Origin: Rhizophagus clarus
Taxonomy: Eukaryota > Glomeromycota > Glomeromycetes > Glomerales > Glomeraceae
Reading direction: 5' to 3'
NCBI GenBank assembly: GCA_015698045.1
Contig: BLAL01000242.1
Location: 1,431,001-1,495,000 of the forward strand
Length of the DNA stretch: 64,000 nt
The notes below the pieces were generated by a model. The model saw only the letters and a list, made by a program, of their open reading frames with translations, was not told where the DNA came from and made no database searches. Within the stretch, counting starts at the first letter, position 1. Each line of letters opens with the position of its first letter. Of this stretch, positions 47,508 through 58,776 are shown one piece after another. The translations under genes and the position numbers were made by a program.

Positions 47508-47849
47508 GTCAAGCCGATCCGGACCGCAACTTGAAAACCTTCAGGTCAAACAGAACTGAGTAACTTGGGCTTAACATTAATTTGGGCAGACTTTAAATTT
47601 CATTATACAAGCTATCATAAATTATAAAGCGATACCTTCCTTCTACTGTAATCATAACAATGAAAACGTCCGATCGATAAATTAACGGTATTTAGCAATT
47701 CGTTGAACTCTAGTTAGACATTTGCGTCAGTTTGAAGTAAAAATTTTAAAATAAAATTTTTACTTGGATGGTTGCCGGATTTTACACTTATTATACTTTG
47801 CTGTACACTCCCTTTGACATAAAACATGAATCAAAGTCAACATTAGTTA

Positions 47850-48922
47850 TAAATGACTATCAAAATTATCAGTCACATTCAACTGACAACAACGTTCGCC
47901 GACAGGATCATCTCGCATTTCACCAACATTTGCATAATTTTTAAATATGATATTAAAAATTAAATATTTTTTTTTTTTTTTTATTAAAGAAAAAAAAATT
48001 AATTCTATTTTCTTATAGAAAAAAAACAATTTTTTTCTTTTTTTCGTATCATATTCGAGGCATAGCCGAAATATCGAGATAGTGTGTATCGATATTTATC
48101 GCACGTGGCTCTATAGGATCATGCTGATGCCGTTTAACCTATATTTTAATAATATTATATTATTGTACAATATTGAATGGCAATAGTTTATTTATGTACA
48201 ATATCCATAAATTATTTTTCAGTTTTTCAGATTAAATCTCATTAAAATTTAATTACAGAAACATTATTATTGTAAAGTTGTGATGAGCAAAAAAAAAAAT
48301 ATATATGTTAGTGGGGTAGGATCAGCAATTGCGTAGCCAACATATTTGAGGCAAGACTACAACATCAGTATTTTTTTTGGCTATAGTCAGATTATTTGGT
48401 TGCGCATATTTTTAATAGTATTATTAATGTGAGTTTAAGTTACGTATTTTTAGTACAATTTTAGCAATATATTTTAGTTGTCATACAAATATTAAATAAA
48501 TTTAACTATAAAAATGAAAAATAGCATGATGAAAGCAAAGTATTATATTGATAGAAATAATTTAAGAAAAGCTTTTCTTTGTGTGTAGTAGCACTATTTG
48601 TATATTTATTCAGAATAAGCAAACTAAACCTTCTGACCTCTGATTTTCAGCACTTAGTAAAAAATTTACCCCTGTATATATATTTAGGGTTCCTGCAAAA
48701 AAACACAAAGTCATGAAGTTATCAACATTAATTTTATATACAATTTCGCAAATAAAATAAATAAATAAATAAACAAAAGTTTTATAAAAAGATCTTAATT
48801 TCTTTAAAAATTTGCACTGGTAATAGTGAAATGTCTATCGGTGAACGACTGTCGGTGAAATTTGTCGGAGAACCCTATCGTATCGATGAAGTGACTGTCG
48901 AAGCAATCGTCACCAGATCCAT
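47850..48922. mobile_element. TTTCACCGACAA-family element interrupted by an insertion
   Basis: The left arm (about 47852-47930: TCAACTGACAACAACGTTCG, CATTTCACCAACATT) and the right arm (about 48826-48915: TCGGTGAACGACTGTCGGTG, TCGATGAAGTGACTGTCG) match the family. Interior landmarks TTTTCAGATTAAATCTCATT (48226-48245) and TTGTGATGAGCAAAA (about 48276) also match. About 475 bp of unrelated sequence (roughly 48300-48775) then interrupts the family sequence before it resumes at GTTTTATAAAAAGATC. Confidence 0.6.
48300..48776 (+). mobile_element. probable retroposon nested in foldback element
   Basis: Sequence absent from the other copies of the host element. It starts near GTTAGTGGGGTAGGATC and ends with AATAAAATAAATAAATAAAT, the tail expected of a LINE- or SINE-type insertion. 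The target sequence is A-rich, so a direct duplication cannot be recognised. Boundaries are approximate. Confidence 0.4.
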
Positions 48923-49136
48923 AATTATTATCATTCGATTTGATTTCTGTAAGGCACAGGAATGTTTTTGAAATTTAACAACTCATAATCATCGTTAAGA
49001 AAAAAAAATTATTTTAATACTAGTTAAGCTTTTCATAATTTTTTTAATGAATAATAATAATAAATGATTTTTACAAATTTTAGCAATTTAAAATATTTTT
49101 TTTTTTTTTTTAGAAAAAGGAAAAAAAAAGACCTAT

Positions 49137-50738
49137 TTAACAATTTGCATAATATAAAATTATTCCACATTCTACAGCGACATCAAAATAATCTTTGCCA
49201 ATGTGTTGACTTCCAACAATTTCTAAACACGTTAAATTACTATCATTATTTATACATTCTTCTAGAAAATATTTCAATTCAATACTACTAAATACTAAAT
49301 TATGCATCTCTTTGAACTGAATTGTCCTTAAAGTGTTAGGAATAAATTTACCTAAATCCCTAAAATTTTCCCATAATTCATCATCTGGTAATATTGTACT
49401 AAGATAATCTAATCGAGTACATGATTTAAATATAAGAATTAATTCGTATGAATAAATTTTCGGAAGTTCTAGATGAACTAAAGAATTTAAATGTGAAATT
49501 TGTTGAAATAATCTAGTACTTTGATTCTGTTCTCTTTTATAAAGTAATGTTAATTTAGTTAAAGTGTTAGAAGAGGATCGAATTAATTGAATTAAAAATT
49601 CTTCCGATATAGCTGGAAAATAATATGCCATAAATTCAATTACTTCAAGCCTTGTTAAATTCTTTGCCCAAGAGTTCAACTTATCACTTATCGCTCTACA
49701 CATATAAAACTTTAATTCTCTGATATTCTTTAGCGAACATAATGCGGTTAAAGCATTTCCATCTATTCTATTAAAAGGTATATATTTAAATTCTAATACT
49801 TTCAGACTTTCGCTTTGTGATGATAATGAACTCAATACGACATAATAATTATCGCCTATATTATCTCCAAGGAATATATCAAGTTTATCTTCTGATAATA
49901 TAATATGTTGTAATTTTTCTTGTAAAGAAATAAATTTTGATAATGAACTTGCTTCTTCAATAGTGCTGATATTTTCATTGTAGAGTAAATTAAGATTACA
50001 AACTTTATTTGAAAGAGCCAAATAAAGGTTCGACGGTAATTCGTCATTTTTACTAATATCATTGATAAAATATAATTCTTTTAGATTCTTCAACTTATTT
50101 CTTTCATTAAAATCTTTAAAAGATAAAAATTCAATTATATTATTAAATGTCCTATTGTTTTGCATATTCAATTTAAATTGTAGTGTTGTTAAATTGTTAC
50201 AATGTTTGCACAAGAATTTTATGAAATGATTTATAATTGGAATTAATATTTTTGAGAACTGATCTTCTGTTAAATCATTATACGTGTTATAAGAAGGTAA
50301 CCACAAATTTCGATAAGTGAATAACGTATACGGGTTATATAATATTGTAATTTTATCAAGAATTAATCCGCGGATAAACGTTATGTAATTAAAAGTCGAT
50401 GTATTAAAAGAATTTGATGATTTAATTTGTCCAAATTCGGATTTAGGAATACAACTTAATAACGTGCGAATTAATTTAAAATATTGTAAATGATCTGAAC
50501 TGTGAGAAATTGAATCAGCAAGATGGTGGAAATAATGAAATGGATAGGCGTATAAAAATGGTGACGAAATTCTACACCAGTGTCTTGAAACTAACGTACA
50601 AGAGTGTAAATCTTTCATCGATATAAAGGTATAAATATTACGAGAGGGATTTTCATCAAGAAGATTTGAAAAAATTTTCTCTAGACATTCCGAAAGTAAA
50701 AAAGAGGCTGTCACAGAAATCTTTACAGTTGGAATCAT
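49137..50738 (-). CDS. F-box protein with LRR-like repeats (F-box gene 8)
   Basis: Intronless, 533 aa. The family's usual MASFLLSECL is here TASFLLSECL at residues 9-18, so the ancestral start codon is gone and translation must begin at the upstream ATG (MIPTVKISV) or elsewhere. The F-box continues through SMKDLHSCTLVSRHWCRISS. LRR-like landmarks are KFISLQEKLQHIILSED, LKNIRELKFYMC, WAKNLTRLEVIEF, LNSLVHLELPKIY and a C-terminal LTCLEIVGSQ that diverges after residue 510 (ends ILYYANC). The exact 20-bp upstream motif of F-box gene 5 is 133 bp before this ATG, which argues that the gene is still transcribed. Confidence 0.83.
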   Translation of the reverse strand: MIPTVKISVTASFLLSECLEKIFSNLLDENPSRNIYTFISMKDLHSCTLVSRHWCRISSPFLYAYPFHYFHHLADSISHSSDHLQYFKLIRTLLSCIPKSEFGQIKSSNSFNTSTFNYITFIRGLILDKITILYNPYTLFTYRNLWLPSYNTYNDLTEDQFSKILIPIINHFIKFLCKHCNNLTTLQFKLNMQNNRTFNNIIEFLSFKDFNERNKLKNLKELYFINDISKNDELPSNLYLALSNKVCNLNLLYNENISTIEEASSLSKFISLQEKLQHIILSEDKLDIFLGDNIGDNYYVVLSSLSSQSESLKVLEFKYIPFNRIDGNALTALCSLKNIRELKFYMCRAISDKLNSWAKNLTRLEVIEFMAYYFPAISEEFLIQLIRSSSNTLTKLTLLYKREQNQSTRLFQQISHLNSLVHLELPKIYSYELILIFKSCTRLDYLSTILPDDELWENFRDLGKFIPNTLRTIQFKEMHNLVFSSIELKYFLEECINNDSNLTCLEIVGSQHIGKDYFDVAVECGIILYYANC

Positions 50739-50871
50739 TCTATTAAAATTTATTTGATATTCAAACGTGTAATAATATTAAGGGTCGGTTTTTTTAGGAA
50801 GGTTTTTGAAGATTTTTCGTCTTATTAAAATAAATGTTTGTGTATGTATATGTATGTACACGAATTTGTAC

Positions 50872-50891
50872 TGTCGATCATTTGGCGTTCT
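50872..50891 (-). promoter_or_regulatory. shared F-box upstream motif, copy 4
   Basis: In gene orientation AGAACGCCAAATGATCGACA, 133 bp before the ATG at 50738 and 20/20 identical to the copy before the F-box gene at 31317. Confidence 0.55.
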
Positions 50892-51284
50892 CGTGAACAA
50901 TATTATACAATGTTTGTGCGATCTTAATCCTATAAACAAAGGAACTTATTCTATATTTGTTTAATTATTTTATGCATGTAAAAATAAAGTCACTTTCGTC
51001 ATTTTTTCTTTTTATTTAAAACACTTTTAACGGTTAGTATTATAAAGCCAAGCCCTGAATACAAGATTGTCGCTCCTGGATATAAAGATTTTCGATTGGG
51101 AAAATTCGTAATAACGAGGGATGTTCGACGTATTTGATTGGCAGTGTAACACATATTTTATTTGAGGCTGACTCTTGTTTATTACGTTAATTGTGTTAAT
51201 AATAGATCGCTCTCTAGCCAATCATTTTGTTCTAACGTTAATAATCATGATTAAATAAATTAATTACGCTTCTAATACATCATA

Positions 51285-51317
<33 letters not shown>

Positions 51318-53701
51318 AATGATTTCACACCATTTCACGGGTTACGTGGCTTATGTCATAATTAAATTTTCAATAATCTCTGGATAATCTTCTGTGTAGA
51401 GTCTACATTCAGCACTTTATTGTACAAATACAAGTTTTTATTATTTAATATGTTCTTTTCTCTGACAAATGTATAATTTATCGGGTAATAAAAATTTGGG
51501 AATTTTAGTTATCCAATTAATCATATCAACATATGTGAATTAATTCCAAAAGCAATATCGGTTAGATATCGGTTAGAAAAAAAAATTAAGGGGACGATAT
51601 GATTATAGTTTTAATTACTATTATAAAAGGTGTGAAAGTTTTCTTCCAAGTGTTTCTTGATGATGTTTCTCAATGAGGATGGTGACTGTCATCTATAAAC
51701 AACAATAGTCCGAAAATTGAAGTCTTATTTGTTTATATTATGTAATTTATTTTTTAAAGTGCTTTGTTAAAATAAAAAAATTTCCGCGTAAGTGACAAAA
51801 TTTTTTTGCCAGATTACATGGAATTTTTATGGATTTCCATGGAATTTCTGTAAAATCCATAAAAATTCCATGAAGACTAGTAACTTTGACCTTTGATCAT
51901 ATTAATTGAAGTCACATAATATTATCAGTTATTGTTGTTTATAGATGACAACCACCATCAGTAGTAAAAAACTCTTGCACCGTATTATAGCCATTTGATT
52001 TCACGTTCATAAAAACGATAAGATTTATACGTCATAAGATCCATCATTGATGGAGTCTGCAACTTGGATTCACTCGTTCTGACACGTTCAATAGTGACAG
52101 CGTTAGAAATGAGTTAGATATCATGACCAGGTCTTGAATTGGTCCTGAGAACCAAGTCCTGAACTACTAACTTTATTAATAACACCAATACGTATTCACC
52201 CATTTTACCAACATCTACTCTACCGAGCGACATAAAATTAGTCGGTCTGCTTTTTACCAACATGGTATTTTACTGGCTTTTGAGGATCATAAGCAACAAT
52301 TACAATTAGATGAGCAACGAGTAGAACAATATTCTAAACAATAATAAAATACATCATACAATTCATACATGTTTCTGATGACAATTAACTCAATTAACTC
52401 CACCAAAACTAGATCCGTGCACGTCCGCGGATCCGTGGAATTGATCTTAAGAGTATCATTAATGTCATAAAAACTGTTATAGAAACGATCAGTGAACAAT
52501 ACCATCACGTGTGAAGGATATTAATTTAATAAGCATGCGCGAAATTTCAAAAAAATTAATATATTTTGATATCATTATTTAAACCAAGTGAATTTACGTT
52601 CAAGTAAAAGCTCTATTTGAATAATATCTAACTAAAGTATTTCATAAAAATGGGTTTGATATTGTAATAATTTATATTTTTTATTTTTTTTTTTTTTAAA
52701 AAAAAAATATATATATATATTTATATATTTCCTATAGTTTATAATTTAAATCAGATGAAAATCCACCAAATAAAATTTAAATAAAAGTGTGATTCTAATG
52801 GTATTGAAATTAAGATCACATAAAGTCTCCCACTCTCTCGGATTTTTGAATAATAAAATTTACAATTAACATAAATAAAATTTTGTTATTACTTAAAATT
52901 CTTTAAAAATAAAATAAAAAAATAAACAAATAAATCATACCAAATTTATCTAAAAGCTCTAAACCTCTGCATATTTATAAACTTTTAGAAAACAAAAGAA
53001 AAAAAAAAACGTATTAAATATGAAAATCATATGAAATTTTAGTTAAACCCGCTACTAACCTTAAAAACCCATTATTATCTTCTCGCGTTGTTTGTGTATT
53101 TATGAGATGCTTTTTATTTCTAAAATAAAAAAGTTCATTTTTTTATCAATCAAGCACAAGATGATCATGTAATACGATTTTTAATTGGGGTTGTGAAACA
53201 GAAGTCTCTTTTTTTTTGTAAAATTCCTAATTTGGACCGATTCTGTGGATCGGCGAATGCGTGTTATATTTAAATACATAAATTTCAGGATAAAACATGT
53301 CACAAAATCAAACATAGACATAATAATATATATAATATAGTTAATGATTAAATATGGTTTAATTAAAATTATCAGCCCATCCAATATTATCCAATATTCT
53401 GGTTGCAAAGTTTTAACTTTATTTTATTGCGTAAATCTGTAAATATTACACCGATCATTTTGATAACTTTAACTATTTTCTCATTTAAAAACAAATTGGT
53501 CAGAAAAGGATACACCCATCCTCTTTGGTTTAATCAAAAAAGAACACGTTAAATGAATAAACAAAATTTAATAATAATTTTCGATCATATTTTTCTTCAC
53601 AACACGGCAGCACCCAAGAAATTCTGCGCAAATCATGTGATTATTATATCACATGATTGAGATTAAATATCAAAGTTCGAAGGTATTAAAAATCTGACCC
53701 T
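50892..53701. other. intergenic with palindromic element, no gene seen
   Basis: Contains a T12-A25 type tract at about 51285-51320, the palindromic element at 51614-51996, and a second T/A tract with an AT microsatellite at about 52684-52720. The 60-75-codon frames here show no features. Confidence 0.45.
51614..51996. mobile_element. palindromic MITE with perfect central stem
   Basis: ATGGTGACTGTCATCTATAA and the following ACAACAATA at 51682-51710 are inverted at 51932-51960 with two mismatches. Outside them the ends TATAAAAGGTGTGAAAGTTTT and its degenerate inverse (to about 51992) pair more loosely. Inside, CATGGAATTTTTATGGATT (51817-51835) is perfectly inverted at 51854-51872 around an 18-bp loop. 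The exact ends are uncertain. Confidence 0.6.
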
Positions 53702-54870
53702 ATGACGAGGATAATGGAGTTGTTTGTTAGGGCTACAGTCGTACGCTGTTATCCCGCTAAGTACGCATATAAACATGCAAAATGTTTACAGCAATTGTGG
53801 AGAATTTACCTGATTCCATACTTAAAGAACCACAAGCAATTGTGCGAGAATTTTAGTTCTGATGTATTCTTCAAGAATTTTGGTTTCAAGTCCTACAAAA
53901 TCGTTAAAAAGACAGAAGGCATGTACTCGTTAATCGGCTTTTTCGAAATTATCATACTATTCATTTAGTGAAGCTTTAGAAACGCCGTTTTACCTACGAA
54001 CGAAAGAATTATCGATGGTCGCCCAATTCAGACCCTTCGACACGGTCGTCTGGAAAGTAACGTTTGTTTTTTATTCTTTTAGGCCCGGAACTACCAACTC
54101 TTCCTCCAAATTAGTAGACCTTAATAATCAAAGAAAACTACACCCTTCGCATATATTGGTCAGGAATAAAGTTAGGTTTACTTATTTGAGCAATTAATGA
54201 TATCAGGAGGTAATTATTTATTTTAATGCAAGCAGATGGTTAAAAGATCGAAGCATAAAAAGCATAGAGGCTAACACTTTTTTAATATATATAATTTTGT
54301 TTACTATTACGATAACGAGTGAAAACTTGACAGATTGACGGTCGACCTAAACGCTACTGGGAAAGGCACCGGTACTTAATCTAGGTCTAAGCAGAATACA
54401 GGAAAGGGTTCTCGACCTAACGTACCTATTAAACGAGCAAGGACCATTAACGCGAAATCTTTAGACAAAGCGGACCTATTGAATTTAGTGTTAGCTCTTT
54501 TACAATAGTTGTAGTAGTAGTTTTAGGAGTAGTTTTTTATTATTTTGTTTTCTTTGATGTTGTGTTTGTGGATTTCTCTCCTTTTATTTTTTTTCTTTTG
54601 CCATTTTCTTTTCTTATTTCTTTGTTTCGACTTACGTGGTACTAACTTGGTATGTTTTGTACTGTAGCTCTTTTATGCGATTGGTCCATGTAAGATAATC
54701 GTATTAACAGGCCGTGCCTATGTTAGTAAATAAGAGGCGTTGGCGGGTCGACTCATTGGTAACATCGTCGTATAGCAATTACGATATGGGTATAGATCCT
54801 ATGTTTTCGCTGTCATTTGTTCCGAATGTTCTACGTCTATATCTGAAATAAATAAATAAATAAATGTTAA
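53702..54870 (+). pseudogene. decayed retroelement-like segment with AAAT tail
   Basis: A block less AT-rich than both flanks. It contains several open pieces on the plus strand in different frames: 53702-53968 (basic and aromatic residues), 54015-54197, and about 54340-54508, which reads GKGSRPNVPIKRARTINAKS then LDKADLLNLVLALLQ before TAG, with an in-frame stop near 54388. A basic, Gly/Arg/Lys-rich segment with a leucine tail suits an ORF1/gag C-terminus. About 330 bp of T-rich and mixed sequence then ends in (AAAT)n at 54846-54865, a LINE-like 3' end. No reverse transcriptase motif is present, so the class is inference. Confidence 0.4.
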
Positions 54871-55770
54871 CGATTTGTCTATAAAAATTAATTATGAAAC
54901 CCTTTCAAAGAAAAAAAAAATTAAAAAAGGGTTAAATATAAATGTATATATCATTTATCTTTTGATGTCGAACTTTGTGAAAAAAAAAGGATTAATTGTA
55001 AACTGAGAACATGAATTGAATGTTCACAAAAAGTCTAATCTGCCTAAACAAAAACAACTACTTTCCATATCAGTAAAATATTTATTATTAATTTCTTTTT
55101 TTTTTACATTTCATTATTATGTTCTATATAATACTGATTTTAATTAGTTTGAACTACTTAAATTTTATTTAAAAATTATTTAATATAATAGAGTCACTAG
55201 AGTGTAATTAATTATTTAATTTTATTATGGATCGCTCCGAACCTTTTTAAATTTTTTCCGCCTAGACTGATTTTAAAATTGTATATATATATATATATAT
55301 CTTATCGTAAAGAAGCTTTATGGTGGGCGATATATAAGCCGAGTTTTAAATCGTCATGTATTTTCATTAATGAAAGTTTTCCAAAAGCAAACTTTTTCAA
55401 TATTTTTTACATTCTTGTAAATTATTAGTTACGATATTTATTTAGACGTGGGGTCAAGTAATTATTAGTTACGATATCCATAGGTAAAAGTTTAATTTAA
55501 TTAATTGATCGCAATCATGTGATATATACTTGTTATTCCATGGATATCTGAGAATAACTAGGTTATTCTAAGCTTTCCATATAATAACAGGTTTATCTCA
55601 TTGTGTATGACGTATATACTGATGGATTTTTTCTTACTATATTTAAGCTTTTTTTTAAGCTTTTTTTTCTTTTCTTTTTTGCTTTTTACATTCTCTTTTC
55701 TTTTCCTACTCCTTTTTTATTCTTCTTTTCAAATAAATCTTTTTTTTCACTTTAAAAACCTTATTGTAAT

Positions 55771-56037
55771 GTCATCTATTCTACAAATGAGGGAAATATA
55801 TCAAATTCAACAACTTTCAAGAGTAAAAATACAGATAAGTGTACTGCAAAATGGCTTCTTGTAGTTGATAGATTTAATCATGAAGCCAACATGATAAAAA
55901 AAATTATTCAATATAATACTTGTACAAGAAGATTTTTATGCAAATTCATTACATGGCTTAAATAACAAAATGGTGAAAACTATAAGGCAGAATCTGTATA
56001 TAACTGTTATGCATCATTAGCAAGGTATTTATATTGA
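55771..56037 (+). pseudogene. Crypton/tyrosine-recombinase-like N-terminal fragment
   Basis: One plus-strand frame runs 88 codons with a single TAA at about 55963-55965. It reads DKCTAKWLLVVDRFNHEAN in the first part, then FITWLK, stop, QNGENYKAESVYNCYASLAR and YLY. The pattern 'W...F..WL..NG..YK..SVYNCYA.L.RYL' is one I associate with the N-terminal SAM-like domain of fungal Crypton/DUF3504-type tyrosine recombinases abundant in Glomeromycotina. The catalytic R-H-x-x-R-Y domain is absent. Broken and truncated, so not functional. Confidence 0.4.
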
Positions 56038-56689
56038 AGTAGAAGAATTGAATACTTTCATGGGAAAATTTAAATGATAATGATAGTGATTCTGAATTTT
56101 CAGGTGATTAATTTAGTTTTTATTTATGTATTATGTTTCTCATATTTATTTTTCAAATTAGCTGAAAAATGAAAAATATTAAGGGATGGTGATAATGTGA
56201 AGTACAGTCAGAATTTTTGAAAATAATTATTCCTAGTGCGGTTAAAGACGTGCATTCTCATATTCATTATCAAATAATCAAATAACCCGAAACATAAAAA
56301 TGTATTAAACGCGTATTTTTATCAAAAAAAAAAAAAAGATAATTTGCATTATAAACAAATATTTCTTATAGTTAACACTTATTATAAACCAGTGGAATAA
56401 GTAACAAAAAAATCCATCAGTATATACATAGTACCGATGGGATAAGCGATAATTATATAATTTACGCACTGGTCTTCGTAGTCAAACTTTCATGTGTAAT
56501 AAAATATTCTATCCTAGTTTCTGTGACACAAATGAAGAAAGAACAGAAAAAAGTTTTTTCAGGAACGAAGGTTCATTTGTTCGAAAAGTAATATGCGAGA
56601 GAAATACGTCTAAATTCTATATGTGAACTTATGCACCTAAAAGTTTATACACAAATTATACATATAAGCTTTTAATACCAAATCTATTA

Positions 56690-56893
56690 ACTTCTTGATG
56701 AAGAAAACATTGAAGAAGAATACTATATATCTGAAGAAGAGGAAGAACCTGAATATGATAATTATGTTAACACTCACTCACTCAGAATCTGGAAAAGAAA
56801 GACAAAGAGAGTCAGAACTGGAAATGAAATGGGTGAAGGAGGTGAGATTTTTTTCTTTATAACCTACTACAACTTAAAACTATTGATTTTATA
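56690..56893 (+). pseudogene. acidic coding fragment, unidentified
   Basis: An open stretch with a strongly acidic start (DEENIEEEYYISEEEEEPEY) followed by a basic segment (SLRIWKRKTKRVRTGNEMGE), ending at a TAG near 56893. A GTGAG donor-like site follows GGAG at about 56840. It could be an internal exon of a decayed gene; no start codon or partner exon was found. Confidence 0.2.
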
Positions 56894-57517
56894 GAATAAT
56901 CAGTGAAAAAATTTTTTTTTTTGATTTCTCATATTCTTTATTTTAACATTGGATGATTATAGATATTTTTTACTTATACGAATTATAAGCTAACAGAAGA
57001 GTTAAATTTTTATATACTAATTTATTATCAGTATAAAAAGTCAAGTTATTTCACTCTTTTTACGTTTTTTTTTTTATTATTATTCTTCGACAAATATGAA
57101 ATCACCGAGTTTTGACGATAAGGATTCCGATAGTAATAAGAAATAACGGACAAATATCGTCCAATTAATATGCAATGTGTGCCATATCCGTTAATGTTTT
57201 TTTGTACTTAAGAACTAATGTTCATAGGTAACCATCAATTTATTTTATTTTTAAATTTTTCATACTTAGCCAACCAAGGTAAATTGCAAAAACAACAAAG
57301 TCGAATAAGAATATCAATGTTAACCAATTCTCTGACTTGTCATTTCTCTTCATCTTTACGCAAGTTGAATATACCAAGATAAATATTTGTAAAAGTTATA
57401 AAAATTAGTTGAATAAAAAAATAGGTAAAGTATCAAAAATAACAATAAAAAAGTCTATATATTATGTTAAAAGATACGTACTAAAGAGACATGTCATATA
57501 CCGTATATCATTGTATA

Positions 57518-57715
57518 CAGTCACACCTCCATAAGTGCACCCTCTATAAGTGCACGCAATATGTAAATTCTCTCTAAGTGCACGGTAAGCTTTAGTCCCA
57601 ACTTATAAGAGTTCTTAATATTTTACCCTCTATAAATGCACTCCCTCTCTAAGTGCACATTCTGCTATTTTTTTACTATGGTCCCAAGGGGGGTGCACTT
57701 ATGGAGGTATGACTG
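57518..57715. mobile_element. 198-bp TA-flanked MITE (CAGTCACACC family)
   Basis: CAGTCACACCTCCATAAGTG and the inverse of the right end (one mismatch over about 25 bp) are terminal inverted repeats, with TA at 57516-57517 and 57716-57717. The word TAAGTGCAC recurs at least four times internally. The features fit a pogo/Tigger-type non-autonomous element. Confidence 0.75.
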
Positions 57716-58060
57716 TATACGGTATAATGTCTCCTTCCTGGAATTTTTAAATTGAGTGCTTTGCATAAGGTAAAAATACCAATGTACAGTATATAATCAC
57801 GTATAATATCCAGGTCCTTAAGTAAAAGCTGTCAACTCACTTACAAAAAAAGTTCGAAACATCAAAGTAGCTCCGTCAATCAATCAGGTGAGATACAGTA
57901 TTTCAATCGAAATATAATCGCCCTATGAAAAAAGAATGTCCAGAAAATGTCTACGAAAATGTCCAGAAATTGTCCAGGTGCTTCAAAAATTGTCATGAAA
58001 ATGTCCAGGAACTTGATCTATTTTGCTGTCCGGAATTTTTTGCATGCCCAGTTTTTTTTA

Positions 58061-58353
58061 TACATGAAATTTTCTGGACAAATTCTAGACAAATAAACCT
58101 GACAAATTCCGGACATAAAATATTCCAGACATATTCTGGACAAATAAACCAAACAAATTCCAGACATAAAATATTTCAGACATATTCTGGACAAAATAAA
58201 CCAAACAAATTCCGGACATAAAATATTCTGGACATATTCTGGACAAAATAAACCAAACAAATTCCAGACATTTTAAATTCCAGACAAATTCTGGACAAAT
58301 AAAACCAACAAATTCCGGACATAATAAAATTCCGGACAAATTCTAGACAATGT
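58061..58353 (+). repeat. minisatellite, about 5.7 units of 51-52 bp
   Basis: Units start near 58061, 58111, 58162, 58214, 58266 and 58317. Each contains two or three TTCYGGACA / TTCYAGACA words plus AAATAAACCAAACAAATTCC (the first and last units are degenerate). Similar GTCCAG words occur just upstream (57938-58010) in the opposite sense. The overlapping open frames on both strands are a by-product of the repeat, since its period is a multiple of three in several units. Confidence 0.8.
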
Positions 58354-58512
58354 TTCTAAGAATATAAAATTTTAAATTTTAAAAAAATGCAAAAAGCACA
58401 AAACTGATATTTATAACCACTCCCTGATCGAATGGCGTCACCGAAACTGCCTGCTATCATCGTACTTTATGAACAAAAATTCTTTCTTCCTATCTTGATT
58501 TATTATTATAAG

Positions 58513-58776
58513 TACCGTATATCGCGGGCCACAGTATTTCCATGCATAGTATCCCTCCCTTTCTCACCTGAAAAAAAGTTCTATTTTCCATTGGTTTTAT
58601 TATTTAATGAATCTAATTTTGCCCAGATATTATGTAAAAATAATTTCTGGTTACTACACAATCTATTAAACACATACTATTCATAATAAAAATTTGAGTT
58701 ATTGGCATGGCGATACAAGATCAACCCTCAGGAATTTGCAAGATACCCGGGGTACTATGGCCCGCGATATACGGTA
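58513..58776. mobile_element. 264-bp MITE with 24-bp TIRs
   Basis: TACCGTATATCGCGGGCCAC (58513) is the inverse of the right end (to 58776), with 23 of 24 matching. The outermost TA on each side may be the duplicated target, making the element proper 58515-58774. The GC-rich termini contrast with the AT-rich interior. No coding capacity; short frames crossing it are incidental. Confidence 0.75.

Noticed and set aside
58018..58339. Cys/Leu-rich repeat proteins on both strands, or a CRISPR-like array
   Set aside because: The repeat is a 51-bp minisatellite without unique spacers. Open frames exist in both directions because of its period.
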